A stretch of 64,000 nt of DNA from DAOUKH01 sp964291475 (GCA_964291475.2 OZ220079.1:103402-167401), one strand, 5' to 3'; shown: positions 33,254-42,922, numbered from the stretch's first letter. Notes: generated by a model not told the origin, from the letters alone. Numbers and translations: made by a program.

Positions 33254-33924
33254 CAGAGATCAAGATTGCGCCGTCCATCCTCTCCGCCGACTTCGCGCGC
33301 CTCGGCGAGCAGGTCGCCGAGGCCGAGGCCGCCGGCGCCGACTACATCCACGTCGACGTGATGGACGGCCACTTCGTGCCCAACCTTACGGTCGGGCCGC
33401 TCATCGTCGAAGCCCTGCGGCCCCATACGACGCTGCCGCTCGACGTGCACATCATGATCGCGGAGCCCGAGCGCTACATCAAAGACTTTTGCTCCGCCGG
33501 CGCCGACATCCTCACCTTCCACGCCGAGGCCACGCCGCACGTCCACCGCGCGGTCCAGTACATCAAGGAGCACGGCGTCAAGGCCGGCGTTTCCATCAAC
33601 CCCGCGACGCCTCTGTCGGCGGTCGAAGAGGCCCTCCCCTTCGCCGACCTCGTGCTCGTCATGTCGGTGAACCCCGGCTTCGGCGGGCAGAGCTTCATCC
33701 CGGAGGCCCTGCCCAAAGTGGCGCGGCTGCGCCGGATGCTCGACGAAGGCGGCTACGATGCCGAGTTGGAGATCGACGGCGGCATCAAGCCCGATACCGC
33801 GCCGGATGCGGTGCGCGCGGGGGCGCGCGTACTCGTCTCGGGCTCGGGAATCTTCAACGACCGGGAGAGCGTCGCCGAGGCCATCGCAAGGCTGCGGGAG
33901 AGCGTGGCGTCGGTAACGGCGTAG
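33250..33924 (+). CDS. rpe: Ribulose-phosphate 3-epimerase
   Basis: TIM-barrel epimerase of the pentose phosphate and Calvin cycles, 224 residues. IAPSILSADFARLGEQV, YIHVDVMDGHFVPNLTVGP (metal and catalytic Asp), PLDVHIMIAEP, VMSVNPGFGGQSFIP and LEIDGGIKPD are diagnostic. GTG at 33250 overlaps the argH stop (GTGA), so it is translated with argH. It converges with rpmB; nine bases lie between the genes. Confidence 0.95.
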   Translation: MTEIKIAPSILSADFARLGEQVAEAEAAGADYIHVDVMDGHFVPNLTVGPLIVEALRPHTTLPLDVHIMIAEPERYIKDFCSAGADILTFHAEATPHVHRAVQYIKEHGVKAGVSINPATPLSAVEEALPFADLVLVMSVNPGFGGQSFIPEALPKVARLRRMLDEGGYDAELEIDGGIKPDTAPDAVRAGARVLVSGSGIFNDRESVAEAIARLRESVASVTA

Positions 33925-33933
33925 GCCTGGGGC

Positions 33934-34134
33934 CTAAGCGGACTTGCTCTTGCGAGGCGGCTTGAAGAGGGCGCGCAGGTCGCGAGCGGCAATGTAGACC
34001 TGTTGGCGGCGCCCGTCGACCTCGATGGTGGCGCGCTGCATGTTCGGCTTCCACGTGCGCTTGGTGTGGCGCTTCGAGTGGCTGACGTTGTAGCCGAACG
34101 TGACTTTCTTGGAACTGATTCTGCGCGCAGTCAT
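33934..34134 (-). CDS. rpmB: 50S ribosomal protein L28
   Basis: Ribosomal protein of 66 residues: FGYNVSHSKRHTKRTWKPN followed by IEVDGRRQQVYIAARDLRAL, the L28 pattern. The CxxC pairs of zinc-binding L28 are absent, so this is the cysteine-free form. Divergent from the DAK kinase gene, as in many Gram-positive and Chloroflexota genomes. TATTCT hexamers on the minus strand near 34190-34210 are likely -10 boxes. Confidence 0.93.
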   Translation of the reverse strand: MTARRISSKKVTFGYNVSHSKRHTKRTWKPNMQRATIEVDGRRQQVYIAARDLRALFKPPRKSKSA

Positions 34135-34268
34135 GCGTGTCGTCTCGCCGTAGGGCCCCGCCACCGGAGGCGCACTCCGTCGGCTTTACCCTGTAGAATA
34201 GCCTCGTTAGAATACCACTCAACCGGTCAACCGGCAAACGAGCCGAGTCCCGGAGCGGGTGATTGTCC

Positions 34269-35903
34269 ATGGGTCCTGAAGCCTCCACCCGGACGGAAGG
34301 GCCGCTCGACGGCCCCACCGTCCGCGAGATGTTCGCCGCCGCCACCCGGCACCTGGAACTCCATGCCGAGGCGGTGAACGCTCTGAACGTCTTCCCCGTC
34401 CCCGACGGCGACACGGGGACGAACATGCTGCTCACCATGCAGGCGGCGATGGAGGCCATTCCCGACGAGGCCCCCCATGCCCGGGATGTTCTCTCGGCCA
34501 TGGCCCACGGCTCGCTCATGGGAGCACGGGGCAACAGCGGCGTGATCCTCTCGCAGATCGTCCGCGGCTTCCAGCTTGCCGCCGCGGAGGCCGACGTCCT
34601 CGAAGGCCGGCTGCTGACCGACGCCCTCCGTGAGGGCGCGGCCCGCGCCTACCAGTCCGTCACCAACCCCGTCGAGGGAACGATGCTGACGGTGGCGCGG
34701 CAGACGGCGGAGGCCTGCGAGGCGAAGTTCGGCGCCGGCGACGCGGCGCCCGCCGACGTGCTCGCCGCGGCGCACGAGGCGGCGGAATCGTCGCTCGCCC
34801 GCACGCCTCTCCTCCTTGAAGTGCTCCGAGAAAACGGCGTCGTCGACTCCGGCGGCCGGGGCGTCGTCGTCATTCTCGAAGGGGCGCTCTGCTTCCTCAC
34901 CGGCGCCGAGCCCCCCGCGCCGGAGGAGACGGACGGCGTGACGGTGGCCGCCGCCTACACGCAAGACGATCATGGCGAGGACGAGTTCGGCTTCTGCAGC
35001 GAGTGGATCGTCGAAGGCAGCACGCAGGACACGGACACGCTCCGCGAGACCCTGGGCAGCCTGGGCACCTCGCTCGTCGTGGCCGGCGACCAAGACCTCG
35101 TCAAGATCCATCTGCACACCGAGGAACCCGCGGAAATCCGCGCCCTGCTCGATGGTTTGGGGAACATCCTCGCGGAGAAGGTCGACGACATGTCGGCGCA
35201 GCACCGCACCTTCTCCGACAGCGTCGGGGGCGCGCCGCCGGGCAAGACCGCGGTGGTGGCCATCGCCAACGGCGACGGGCTGATCGACGTGCTCCGCGGC
35301 CTCGGCGCAACGTCCATCGTGCACGGCGGCCAGACGATGAACCCCAGCACCAAGGACATCCTCGATGCCGTCCAGTCGGCGGGCCTCGACGACGTCGTCG
35401 TACTGCCCAACAACGGCAACATCGTGCCCTCGGCGCAGCAGGCCGCCGAGTTGGCCGAAGGCATGCGGGTGCACGTCGTCCCCACGAGGAACATCGTCCA
35501 GGGCATCGGGGCCATGCTGTCGTTCAACTACGAGGCCGCCGCCGGCGAGAACCACGAGGCCATGACGCGCTCCATGAGTCAGGTCCACGCCGGCGAGGTG
35601 ACCATCGCCGTTCGCGACTCGACGGTGGACGGCAAGCCGGTCGCCGAAGGCGACGCCATCGCCTTCATCGGCAAGTCGCTGATCGCGTCGGTGAAGTCGG
35701 TGGACGACGCGCTGACCAAACTCGTCGACACAATGCTCGAAGAGGACGACGAGGCCAACGTTACGCTCTACTATGGGGCGGACGTGACCGAAGAGGAGGC
35801 CGAGGCCGCGGTCGAGATGCTCTCGGAGCGCCACACCGAGGCCGAGATCGAGGCCGTCTACGGCGGACAGCCGCACTATCCGTACTTCGTCGCCGTGGAG
35901 TAG
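34269..35903 (+). CDS. fakA: DAK2-domain fatty acid kinase subunit (FakA/YloV-like)
   Basis: Protein of 544 residues. The N-terminal DhaL/DAK2 kinase domain (about 1-200) has NALNVFPVPDGDTGTNMLLTM, with the Asp that bind Mg-ATP, and HGSLMGARGNSGVILSQI. The central and C-terminal YloV-like domain carries QHRTFSDSVGG, LRGLGATSIVHGGQTMNPSTKDIL and LPNNGNIV. FakA phosphorylates fatty acids held by a DegV-family FakB; such a gene follows 44 bases later. ATG at 34269. Confidence 0.9.
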   Translation: MGPEASTRTEGPLDGPTVREMFAAATRHLELHAEAVNALNVFPVPDGDTGTNMLLTMQAAMEAIPDEAPHARDVLSAMAHGSLMGARGNSGVILSQIVRGFQLAAAEADVLEGRLLTDALREGAARAYQSVTNPVEGTMLTVARQTAEACEAKFGAGDAAPADVLAAAHEAAESSLARTPLLLEVLRENGVVDSGGRGVVVILEGALCFLTGAEPPAPEETDGVTVAAAYTQDDHGEDEFGFCSEWIVEGSTQDTDTLRETLGSLGTSLVVAGDQDLVKIHLHTEEPAEIRALLDGLGNILAEKVDDMSAQHRTFSDSVGGAPPGKTAVVAIANGDGLIDVLRGLGATSIVHGGQTMNPSTKDILDAVQSAGLDDVVVLPNNGNIVPSAQQAAELAEGMRVHVVPTRNIVQGIGAMLSFNYEAAAGENHEAMTRSMSQVHAGEVTIAVRDSTVDGKPVAEGDAIAFIGKSLIASVKSVDDALTKLVDTMLEEDDEANVTLYYGADVTEEEAEAAVEMLSERHTEAEIEAVYGGQPHYPYFVAVE

Positions 35904-35947
35904 ACACCGGCTCAAGACAGAAGATCCGCCCCATAGGGAGGCACGGC

Positions 35948-36790
35948 ATGAGCTTCAAAGTAGTAGCCGACAGCACCTGCGATCTGCCCGCCGGCCTCGT
36001 CGAGGAGTTGGGCGTCCACATCGTGCCGGCCACCGTGCAGTTTGGCACGGAGAGCCTCCGCGACGGCGTCGACATCACACGGGCCGAGTTCTACCAGCGC
36101 CTCGAGACCGACGATCGCCACCCCACCACGGCGCAGCCTTCGGTGGGGGCCGTGCTCGACGTCTACCGTGAGGTCAGCGCCGAAGCAGACCAGATTATGT
36201 CGGTCCATATTTCGTCAAAGCTCAGCGGGACGTACAGCTCGGCCACCCAGGCGGCGAAGGAGATGGGCGAGGGCACGCGGATCGAGGTCTACGACTCGCT
36301 GAACGCGTCGCTGGGGACGGGGTTGCTGGTACGCGGAGTCGCGGAGCTGGCGCGGGACGGTGGATCGCTGGACGACGCCGTCGCCTGGCTCGACGCCCGC
36401 CGCGACCGCGTCGAGACGCGCGCGTCCGTGGAAACCCTCAAGTACCTGGTGCGCGGCGGCCGGGCGAGCCGTCTGCAGGGATTCTTCGGCGGGATGCTGG
36501 ACATTCGCCCCATTGTCCAATTGGTCGACGGCGAATTGCGCCCCGCCGACCGGGTCCGGAGCCGAAAGCGCCTCATCCGCCGGTTCGAGGAGACGGTGGC
36601 GGCCCAGGGCGGCGGCTTCTCCCTCGGCGTCCTGTACAGCGCGGACGCGACGGACGCCAACGCACTCGCCGAGCGTTGCGCCGCCCACACGCCGGCGGAG
36701 CGGATCACGATCGCTGAGTTTTCGCCCGCGCTCGGGAGCCACCTCGGACCCGGCGCGCTGGGCATAGTCATCCTTCCCGACGTCGACTAG
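35948..36790 (+). CDS. DegV-family fatty-acid-binding protein (FakB-like)
   Basis: EDD-fold DegV protein, 280 residues, predicted to present a fatty acid to the FakA kinase. VVADSTCDLPAGL holds the Ser that contacts the carboxylate; TAQPSVGAVLDVY, HISSKLSGTYSSA and YLVRGGRASRLQGFFGGMLDIRPI are family landmarks. ATG at 35948, with GGAGGCACGGC just before it. Its TAG stop (36788-36790) is in the same frame as recG, with only open codons between. Confidence 0.93.
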   Translation: MSFKVVADSTCDLPAGLVEELGVHIVPATVQFGTESLRDGVDITRAEFYQRLETDDRHPTTAQPSVGAVLDVYREVSAEADQIMSVHISSKLSGTYSSATQAAKEMGEGTRIEVYDSLNASLGTGLLVRGVAELARDGGSLDDAVAWLDARRDRVETRASVETLKYLVRGGRASRLQGFFGGMLDIRPIVQLVDGELRPADRVRSRKRLIRRFEETVAAQGGGFSLGVLYSADATDANALAERCAAHTPAERITIAEFSPALGSHLGPGALGIVILPDVD

Positions 36791-36820
36791 CCGTCGCCGC
36801 CGGGGCGTAAGGGGAACGAG

Positions 36821-39379
36821 ACGACCGACGTCACGTCCGGCGACGCGCCGAAGCTGGCCCGTCAACTGCGCAAGGTCCTCGAGCTCGAGGCGAGCCGGGG
36901 CTACGACGACGGGGCCGTCGTCGGTGGGCTCGACAAGTTCCTCGAACGCTGGGGCGCCGAGGCTCTCCAGGCGGTCCCCAATCCGGTGCGCGCGAATCTG
37001 CAGCGCTTGGGAGTCGCCTCGCCGCTGTACGCTACGAAGTCGCCCGCCGAGCGCGAGGGCTGGATCGGCGACGCGCTCCGCGTCGCGGCGCTGCTCGACC
37101 CCGAGGGCGAGCCGCCGGCGCCGCAAACGCCGGCCCCTCGCGCCGCGCCGGCCCCGCCGCCAAAGCCGAAGGCCCGCCCCGCGCCGCCGAAGCCGCGGGC
37201 CGGAGCCCGTCGTAACGCGCCGTTCCTCCGGCCCGGTCAGGGCCTGACCACGCCGCTGGCGGAGATCGGCGCCATCGACGCCAGGACGCTGAAGCGGCTC
37301 GCGAAGCTCAACCTGGAGACCGTCGAGGACCTGCTCTTCCACTTTCCGCGCCGCCACCTCGACTTCACCAGCGCGCAGCCCATCCGCGAGCTGACGCCCG
37401 GCTCCGATCGCACGGTCGCCGGCGACGTGATGGAGGCCAAGGAGACGCGCATGGGCCGGGGCGGACGCATGCGCGCCTGCGAGGCCGTCATCGGCGACGC
37501 GACCGGCTGGGTGCGCGCGGTGTGGTTCAACCAGCCCTACCTGGCCAAGACGCTGCGGGGAACCAAGGTCGCCCTGAGCGGGCGGGTGTCGAACTTCCGG
37601 GGCCGCATCGTCTTCGAGAACCCTGAGTGGGAGATCATCGGCGGCGGCGAGCAGGTCCATACCGGCGGGCTCATCCCGATCTATCCCCTCACCGAGGGCA
37701 TCACGTCGCGGCGGCTGCGGACGCTCATCAGGCGCGCGCTCGACGAAGCGGGCAGCGCGCTCGTGGACTTCCTCCCGCCGGAGCTACGGCGCCGCTTAAA
37801 GCTGGGTCCGCTGGCGGAGTCGATGGCCGCGGCCCACTTCCCGGCCGACCAGGAGGCGAAGCAGGCCGCCCGACGACGGCTCGCCTTCGATGAGCTGCTC
37901 CTCATCCAGATTGGCGTTCTCGAACGGAAGCGGAGCTGGCAGCGCGAGCTGCCCGGCCGCCCGCTGCTCGCCGACCGGGCGGTCATCGACGGCTTCATTG
38001 CGTCGCTGGGGTTCGAGCCGACGTCGGCGCAGCGCAAGGCCTTGGACCACGTGACCGCCGACCTCGCACGCTCGGTGCCGATGACGCGCCTCCTCCAGGG
38101 CGACGTCGGCAGCGGCAAGACGGTGGTGGCGTTGGCCGCGCTGCTCACGGCCGCGGCGAACCGGCAGCAGTCGGCATTCATGGCGCCAACGGAAATCCTC
38201 GCCGAGCAGCACTTCGCGACGGTGCGGAAGCTGTTCGGGCGGGTGATCGGCATGTTCGGCGAGGTCTCCGCGCCGGGTCAGGCGCCGGAGATCCTGCGCG
38301 CCGATCTCTCCTACATGGACCGGCCCGTCACCTTCGGGCTGCTCACCGGCAGCACGACCCGCAAGCGCAAGCAAGAGATTCTGACGATGACCGAATCGGG
38401 CGAGATCGACGTCCTGATCGGCACCCACGCCCTGATCCAGAAGGAGGTCGCCTTCGCGAGCCTCGGCCTCGTGATCGTCGACGAGCAGCACCGCTTCGGG
38501 GTGATGCAGCGCGCCGAGCTCCGCCAGAAGGGCTACAACCCCCACCTGCTGGTGATGACCGCGACCCCCATCCCCCGCAGCCTCTCCCTCACCGTGTTCG
38601 GCGACCTTGACGTCTCGACCATCGACGAGATGCCCCCAGGCCGCTTGCCCATCAAGACACGGTGGATCGAGATGGACCGGCGAGAAACCGCCTACGAGTT
38701 CATGCGCCGCGAGATCGAGCAGGGGCGGCAGGCGTTCATGATCTACCCCCTGATCGAGGAGTCGGAGAAGCTGGAGGCCGCGGCGGCGGAGCAGGAGTAC
38801 GAGCGTCTCAAGCGCGACGTCTTCTCCGATCTGGAGCTTGGCCTGCTCCACGGGCGCCTCTCCTCCGCGGAGAAGGACCGCGTCATGCGGCAATTCCGTG
38901 ACGCGGAGATCGACATCCTGCTATCCACGGCGGTGGTCGAGGTGGGCATCGACGTGCCCAACGCCACCGTGATGGTCATCGAGTCGGCGGACCGCTTCGG
39001 GCTCTCCCAGCTTCACCAGTTCCGGGGGCGGGTGGGCCGCGGCGAGCACCAGAGCTACTGCATCCTCATCTCGGAGACGGGGAACGAGGACGCGCGGGAG
39101 CGGCTGCACGTGATGCAGGAGACCGCCGACGGCTTCGCGCTCGCCGAGGAAGACCTGCGGCTGCGGGGGCCGGGCGAGTTCTTCGGCACGCGCCAGGCAG
39201 GCATCCCCGACCTGCGTATGGCCCGCCTCTCCGACGTGAAGATGATCGAGCTTGCGCGCGAGGAAGCCGCCGCCATCGCCGAACGCGACCCCCACCTCGA
39301 AGCTCCCGAGCACCGCGCCCTCAGCGAGGCTGTCCGCCGCTGGTGGCGGGGCCGCGAGGCCGCCCACGGCGAAGCCTGA
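36821..39379 (+). CDS. recG: ATP-dependent DNA helicase RecG
   Basis: Fork-reversal helicase: wedge/OB domain (IRELTPGSDRTVAGDV), Walker A LLQGDVGSGKTVVALAAL, DEQHRFGVMQRAEL, TATPIPRSLSLTVFGDLD, VGIDVPNATVMVIESADRFGLSQLHQFRGRVGRG. The family N-terminal helix (KLARQLRKVLELEASRGYDD) is encoded from about 36850, yet no ATG, GTG or TTG occurs in frame between the degV stop and 36986. An ACG at 36821, six bases after AAGGGG, is the likeliest start (852 residues); the GTG at 36986 would cut off the conserved helix. An Ala/Pro-rich linker lies near 95-130. Confidence 0.92.
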   Translation, partial: TTDVTSGDAPKLARQLRKVLELEASRGYDDGAVVGGLDKFLERWGAEALQAVPNPVRANLQRLGVASPLYATKSPAEREGWIGDALRVAALLDPEGEPPAPQTPAPRAAPAPPPKPKARPAPPKPRAGARRNAPFLRPGQGLTTPLAEIGAIDARTLKRLAKLNLETVEDLLFHFPRRHLDFTSAQPIRELTPGSDRTVAGDVMEAKETRMGRGGRMRACEAVIGDATGWVRAVWFNQPYLAKTLRGTKVALSGRVSNFRGRIVFENPEWEIIGGGEQVHTGGLIPIYPLTEGITSRRLRTLIRRALDEAGSALVDFLPPELRRRLKLGPLAESMAAAHFPADQEAKQAARRRLAFDELLLIQIGVLERKRSWQRELPGRPLLADRAVIDGFIASLGFEPTSAQRKALDHVTADLARSVPMTRLLQGDVGSGKTVVALAALLTAAANRQQSAFMAPTEILAEQHFATVRKLFGRVIGMFGEVSAPGQAPEILRADLSYMDRPVTFGLLTGSTTRKRKQEILTMTESGEIDVLIGTHALIQKEVAFASLGLVIVDEQHRFGVMQRAELRQKGYNPHLLVMTATPIPRSLSLTVFGDLDVSTIDEMPPGRLPIKTRWIEMDRRETAYEFMRREIEQGRQAFMIYPLIEESEKLEAAAAEQEYERLKRDVFSDLELGLLHGRLSSAEKDRVMRQFRDAEIDILLSTAVVEVGIDVPNATVMVIESADRFGLSQLHQFRGRVGRGEHQSYCILISETGNEDARERLHVMQETADGFALAEEDLRLRGPGEFFGTRQAGIPDLRMARLSDVKMIELAREEAAAIAERDPHLEAPEHRALSEAVRRWWRGREAAHGEA

Positions 39380-39401
39380 CGGTTGCTCGGTCGCCAAGCG
39401 A

Positions 39402-39407
39402 TACAAT
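39402..39407 (+). promoter_or_regulatory. -10-like hexamer of argS
   Basis: TACAAT, predicted +1 at about 39414, two bases before the ATG at 39416. There is no room for a ribosome-binding site, so leaderless initiation is likely unless transcription reads through from recG. Confidence 0.45.
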
Positions 39408-39415
39408 AGTCATCC

Positions 39416-41113
39416 ATGGAACGGATTCGAGAGAAGCTGCGGCTGGCGGCGCAGAGCGCGGCGGCGGCGGCGATGAAAGCGGGCGCGCTCCCCGAAGGGC
39501 CGCTGCCCGACGGGGACATCCAGCGTCCCCAGAACCCCGAGCACGGCGACTACGCCTCCAACCTCGCCATGAAGCTGGCGCGGCAGGCGCGGATGAACCC
39601 GCTCGAAATCGCCGAGCGCATCGCGGGCGCACTGCCACAACTCGATGAGGTCGCCGAGGCGACGGCGGTCCGGCCCGGCTTCATCAACTTCAGACTCGCC
39701 GAGGGCTGGCTGACGCGCCAGGTGGCGGCGGTGCTGGAGGAGAGCGACCGGTACGCCGACAGCGCCGCGGGAGCGGGCCGCAAGGTGCAGGTCGAGTTCG
39801 TGAGCGTGAACCCGACGGGCCCGGTGCACGTCGGGCATGCGCGCGGCGCGGTGCTGGGAAGCACGCTGGCGAACGTCCTCGCCGCCGCCGGCTTCGACGT
39901 GGTACGCGAGTATTACGTCAACGACGCCGGCAACCAGATGGACAACTTCTACGCCTCGCTCTACGCCCGCGCCGCGCAGTCGCTGGGCATGGACGTGGCG
40001 CTTCCCGACGACGGCTACGCCGGCGACTACGTCACCGACGCCGCGCGCCGCATCCTCGACGAGGCGTCAGACCTCGGCGACTTGGAAGACCTCATCCGCC
40101 AGGGCAGCCCCGAAGATGCGGCCCGGCGGCTCGGCGAGGCCGGCCTCCCCCTCATGCTCGACCTCATCCGCGCCGACCTCGAAGCCCTCGGCGTCGAGTT
40201 CGACGTCTGGTTCAGCGAGCGGTCGCTCTTCGAGGCGGAGAACGGCGGCGCCTCCCGCTACGAGGCGTCCATGGACGCGCTCCGGAGCGGCGGCTATCTC
40301 GCCGAGCGCGAGGGCGCGACGTGGTTCACCTCGACCAGCCTCGGCGAGGACAAGGACAACGTCGTGATCCGGAGTAACGGAACGCCGACCTACTTCGCGT
40401 CGGACATCGCCTACCACCGGGACAAGTTCGGCGCGCGGGGCTTCGAGCGCGTGATCGACGTCTGGGGCGCCGACCACCAGGGGCACACCCCGCGCATGAA
40501 GGCGGCGATGGCGGCTCTGGGCTTCGACCCCGAGCAGCTTGTCTTCGTGCTCGGGCAGCTGGTCACGCTGAAGCGCGGCGGCGAGACCATCAAGATATCG
40601 AAGCGCTCCGGCGACCTCATCACCCTGCGTGAGGTCGTCGACGAGGTAGGCCGCGACGTCTGCCGCTTCTACCTGCTCTCACGCTCCGCCGACAGCCAGA
40701 TGGACTTCGATCTGGAAGCGGCCAAGCGCCAGTCGCAGGACAACCCGGTCTACTACGTCCAGTACGCTCACGCCCGCATCGCCAGCATCCTCCGCCTCGC
40801 CGGCGAGCGCGGCATCGACTACGCCGACGGCGACGTCGCGCTGCTGACGCACGAGGCCGAGCTGGCGCTCATCCGCAAGATGCTCGGCCTGCCCGAGCTG
40901 GTGGACCAGATCGCGGCCTCGCTCGAGCCTCATCATCTGCCCCACTACGCCCAAGAGCTGGCGACCGCATTCCATCACTTCTACAAGCACTGCCGCGTGG
41001 TATCCAACGACCCGGCGCTGACGGCGGCGCGCTTGAAGCTGGTGAAGGCGGCACAGATCTCTCTGGCCCGCGCCCTCGGCCTCATGGGCATGTCGGCCCC
41101 CGACAGGATGTAG
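39416..41113 (+). CDS. argS: Arginyl-tRNA synthetase
   Basis: Class I synthetase of 565 residues. Arg-tRNA N-terminal additional domain (YASNLAMKLARQARMNPLEIAERI), HIGH-like VGHARGAVLGSTLANVL (near 140), VWGADHQGHTPRMKAAM, the KMSKS-like ISKRSGDLITL (near 396), and the DALR anticodon domain with VQYAHARIASILR. ATG at 39416, 36 bases after recG. Confidence 0.96.
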   Translation: MERIREKLRLAAQSAAAAAMKAGALPEGPLPDGDIQRPQNPEHGDYASNLAMKLARQARMNPLEIAERIAGALPQLDEVAEATAVRPGFINFRLAEGWLTRQVAAVLEESDRYADSAAGAGRKVQVEFVSVNPTGPVHVGHARGAVLGSTLANVLAAAGFDVVREYYVNDAGNQMDNFYASLYARAAQSLGMDVALPDDGYAGDYVTDAARRILDEASDLGDLEDLIRQGSPEDAARRLGEAGLPLMLDLIRADLEALGVEFDVWFSERSLFEAENGGASRYEASMDALRSGGYLAEREGATWFTSTSLGEDKDNVVIRSNGTPTYFASDIAYHRDKFGARGFERVIDVWGADHQGHTPRMKAAMAALGFDPEQLVFVLGQLVTLKRGGETIKISKRSGDLITLREVVDEVGRDVCRFYLLSRSADSQMDFDLEAAKRQSQDNPVYYVQYAHARIASILRLAGERGIDYADGDVALLTHEAELALIRKMLGLPELVDQIAASLEPHHLPHYAQELATAFHHFYKHCRVVSNDPALTAARLKLVKAAQISLARALGLMGMSAPDRM

Positions 41114-41120
41114 CGAGCGT

Positions 41121-41699
41121 CTAGGCGCTAGTCCGCTGCTCGCGGTTGACCACCAACGTCGAGGCCAGCATGTCGTGCAGGGTCTGCTTTCGTTCCGTCC
41201 ACGCCGCCATGAGGAAGCCGACCAGCAGCGTGAGCCAGGACGCGAGCTCGGCGAGCCATCGTGCGGAAGCGTGCCAAAAGCCGATCTGCTGGCCGTTATA
41301 GCCGGTCACCGCGATCCCGAGCGCCATCTTCCCGAGCGTCGCCTGGTACGACGAGCTGTGCATCCCCGCGTAGTACAGCCAGCTGATGACGATGGTGACG
41401 AGCGTGATTTCGAGTTGACCCTCGTTCGACCCTTCCTCCCAACCCGCCGCTACGGCGATGATCGTCGTGATGACGATATTCGCCAAGGCCACCACGATGA
41501 TGTCGATGATCCGGGCGGCGAAGCGGCGCCAGAAGCCGGCGTAGCCGGTCGCCGGATGAGCAGGCGCACCCGTCGGCGGCGGCGACCCCGGCGGCACGTA
41601 GTCGACCGGACGGCCAACTTCCGATCGCAGGTTGTGGCCGCAGTTGCCGCAGAACGAGGCGTTGTCGCTGTTTTCGCTCGTGCAGCTCGGACAGAACAT
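41121..41699 (-). CDS. Zinc-ribbon RDD-family membrane protein
   Basis: Protein of 192 residues. N-terminal zinc ribbon MFCPSCTSENSDNASFCGNCG (cysteine pairs near 3-6 and 17-20), a Pro-rich linker, then the RDD membrane domain from about 55: GFWRRFAARIIDIIVVALANI, SYQATLGKMALGIAVT and KQTLHDMLASTLVV. Three hydrophobic segments are visible. The function of RDD proteins is mostly unknown, with ion or osmolyte exchange proposed for some. ATG at 41699. It converges on argS. Confidence 0.83.
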   Translation of the reverse strand: MFCPSCTSENSDNASFCGNCGHNLRSEVGRPVDYVPPGSPPPTGAPAHPATGYAGFWRRFAARIIDIIVVALANIVITTIIAVAAGWEEGSNEGQLEITLVTIVISWLYYAGMHSSSYQATLGKMALGIAVTGYNGQQIGFWHASARWLAELASWLTLLVGFLMAAWTERKQTLHDMLASTLVVNREQRTSA

Positions 41700-41716
41700 G
41701 GGCAGGCGCTCCGCTC

Positions 41717-42922
41717 CTATCCCGCCGGCGGGGCGGGGACATCGTCGGGCCAGGCGACGACGCCTTGGTCGCGCAGCTCGCGGCGATGGGCCTCGTCGTA
41801 GCCAAGCTCGGCCAGGATCTCCTCGCCGTGCTGGCCTATGAGGGGCGGCGGCCCCCAGATGTGGCCCGGCGAGTCCGACAAGCGCACCGTCTCGCCGACC
41901 TCCCGCATCATGCCGTAGGTCGGGTGCCAATACTCCGCGATGAGGCCGTTTTCGAGATTGCCATCGTCGCCGAAGAGCTTCCCGATGCCGTCGTGGGCGG
42001 AGACCTCGCACGGGACGCCGGCACCGTCGAGCACGTCGAACCACTCGCGGGCGGTGCGCTCCTTGAAGCGCGCCTCCAGCGCCGCGGCGAGCTCGGCGCT
42101 CGACTCGCGGGCCTCCGTCGTCGCCCAGCGGGGGTCGTCAGCCAGCTCCGGCGCGCCCATCGCCTCGCACATTGCACGGAAGTCGCGCTCCGTGGGTACG
42201 ACGACGCAGATCCATTCTTCCTTGGTCTCGTACAGGCGACACATGGGGCCGAAGCCGGTCTGGGCCCGGTCGAGCTCGTACTGCGGCGAGAGCGTCCCGT
42301 CGGGCAAGTAGTACATGTCGGAGGTGAAGAGCATCCCCGAGACCATCTGCGGGCACTCGATCATCTGGCCCTCACCGGTCTCGGCGCGGTGGTTCAGGGC
42401 CATCATGATGCCGACGGCCCCCATGAGCCCGTTGCCGGGGTCCATGTTGACCGAGGAAAGGGTCATCGTCGGCGGGTTGCCCTTGCCCGCCACCGCCGTC
42501 TCGATGCCGACCAGGGCGGAGACGAGCGGCTCAAAGCCGGGCTGGTCCTTGCGCGGGCCGATGGTGCCGAAGGCGGGCGAGTAGAGATAGATGATGTCCT
42601 CGCGCAGCCCCTTCGCGGTCTGGTAGTCGATCCCCAGCCGCTCGGCGACGCCGGGCCGCATGTTGTGGGTGACCACGTCGGCCTCGGCCATCAGCTTGTG
42701 CGCGATGACCTTGCCCTCCTCCGTGCGCAGGTCGAGAGCGATGGCGCGCTTGTTCCGCTGGCAACCGTTAAAGGGGCCGGGACTCCGCCGGAGCGGGTCG
42801 CCGGTGACCTGCTCGACCTTGATCACCTCCGCCCCAAGGTCGGCGAGGAGCTTGCTCGCGTACGGCCCCGCGAAGAAGATGCCGAAGTCGACAATTTTCA
42901 GGCCTTCAAGCGCATAGGTCAT
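41717..42922 (-). CDS. CaiB/BaiF family CoA-transferase (first)
   Basis: Family III CoA-transferase, 401 residues. ALEGLKIVDFGIFFAGPYASKLLADLGAEVIKVEQ, GDPLRR, NKRAIALDLRTEEGK and ADVVTHNMRPGVAERLGIDY are typical; the catalytic Asp should lie near 170 in NMDPGNGLMGAVG. Such enzymes move CoA between organic acids, often during carnitine, oxalate or aromatic acid use. It is followed by a zinc-ribbon RDD gene and preceded 31 bases away by a second CaiB-type gene, so a heteromeric or paired function is possible. Confidence 0.88.
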   Translation of the reverse strand: MTYALEGLKIVDFGIFFAGPYASKLLADLGAEVIKVEQVTGDPLRRSPGPFNGCQRNKRAIALDLRTEEGKVIAHKLMAEADVVTHNMRPGVAERLGIDYQTAKGLREDIIYLYSPAFGTIGPRKDQPGFEPLVSALVGIETAVAGKGNPPTMTLSSVNMDPGNGLMGAVGIMMALNHRAETGEGQMIECPQMVSGMLFTSDMYYLPDGTLSPQYELDRAQTGFGPMCRLYETKEEWICVVVPTERDFRAMCEAMGAPELADDPRWATTEARESSAELAAALEARFKERTAREWFDVLDGAGVPCEVSAHDGIGKLFGDDGNLENGLIAEYWHPTYGMMREVGETVRLSDSPGHIWGPPPLIGQHGEEILAELGYDEAHRRELRDQGVVAWPDDVPAPPAG

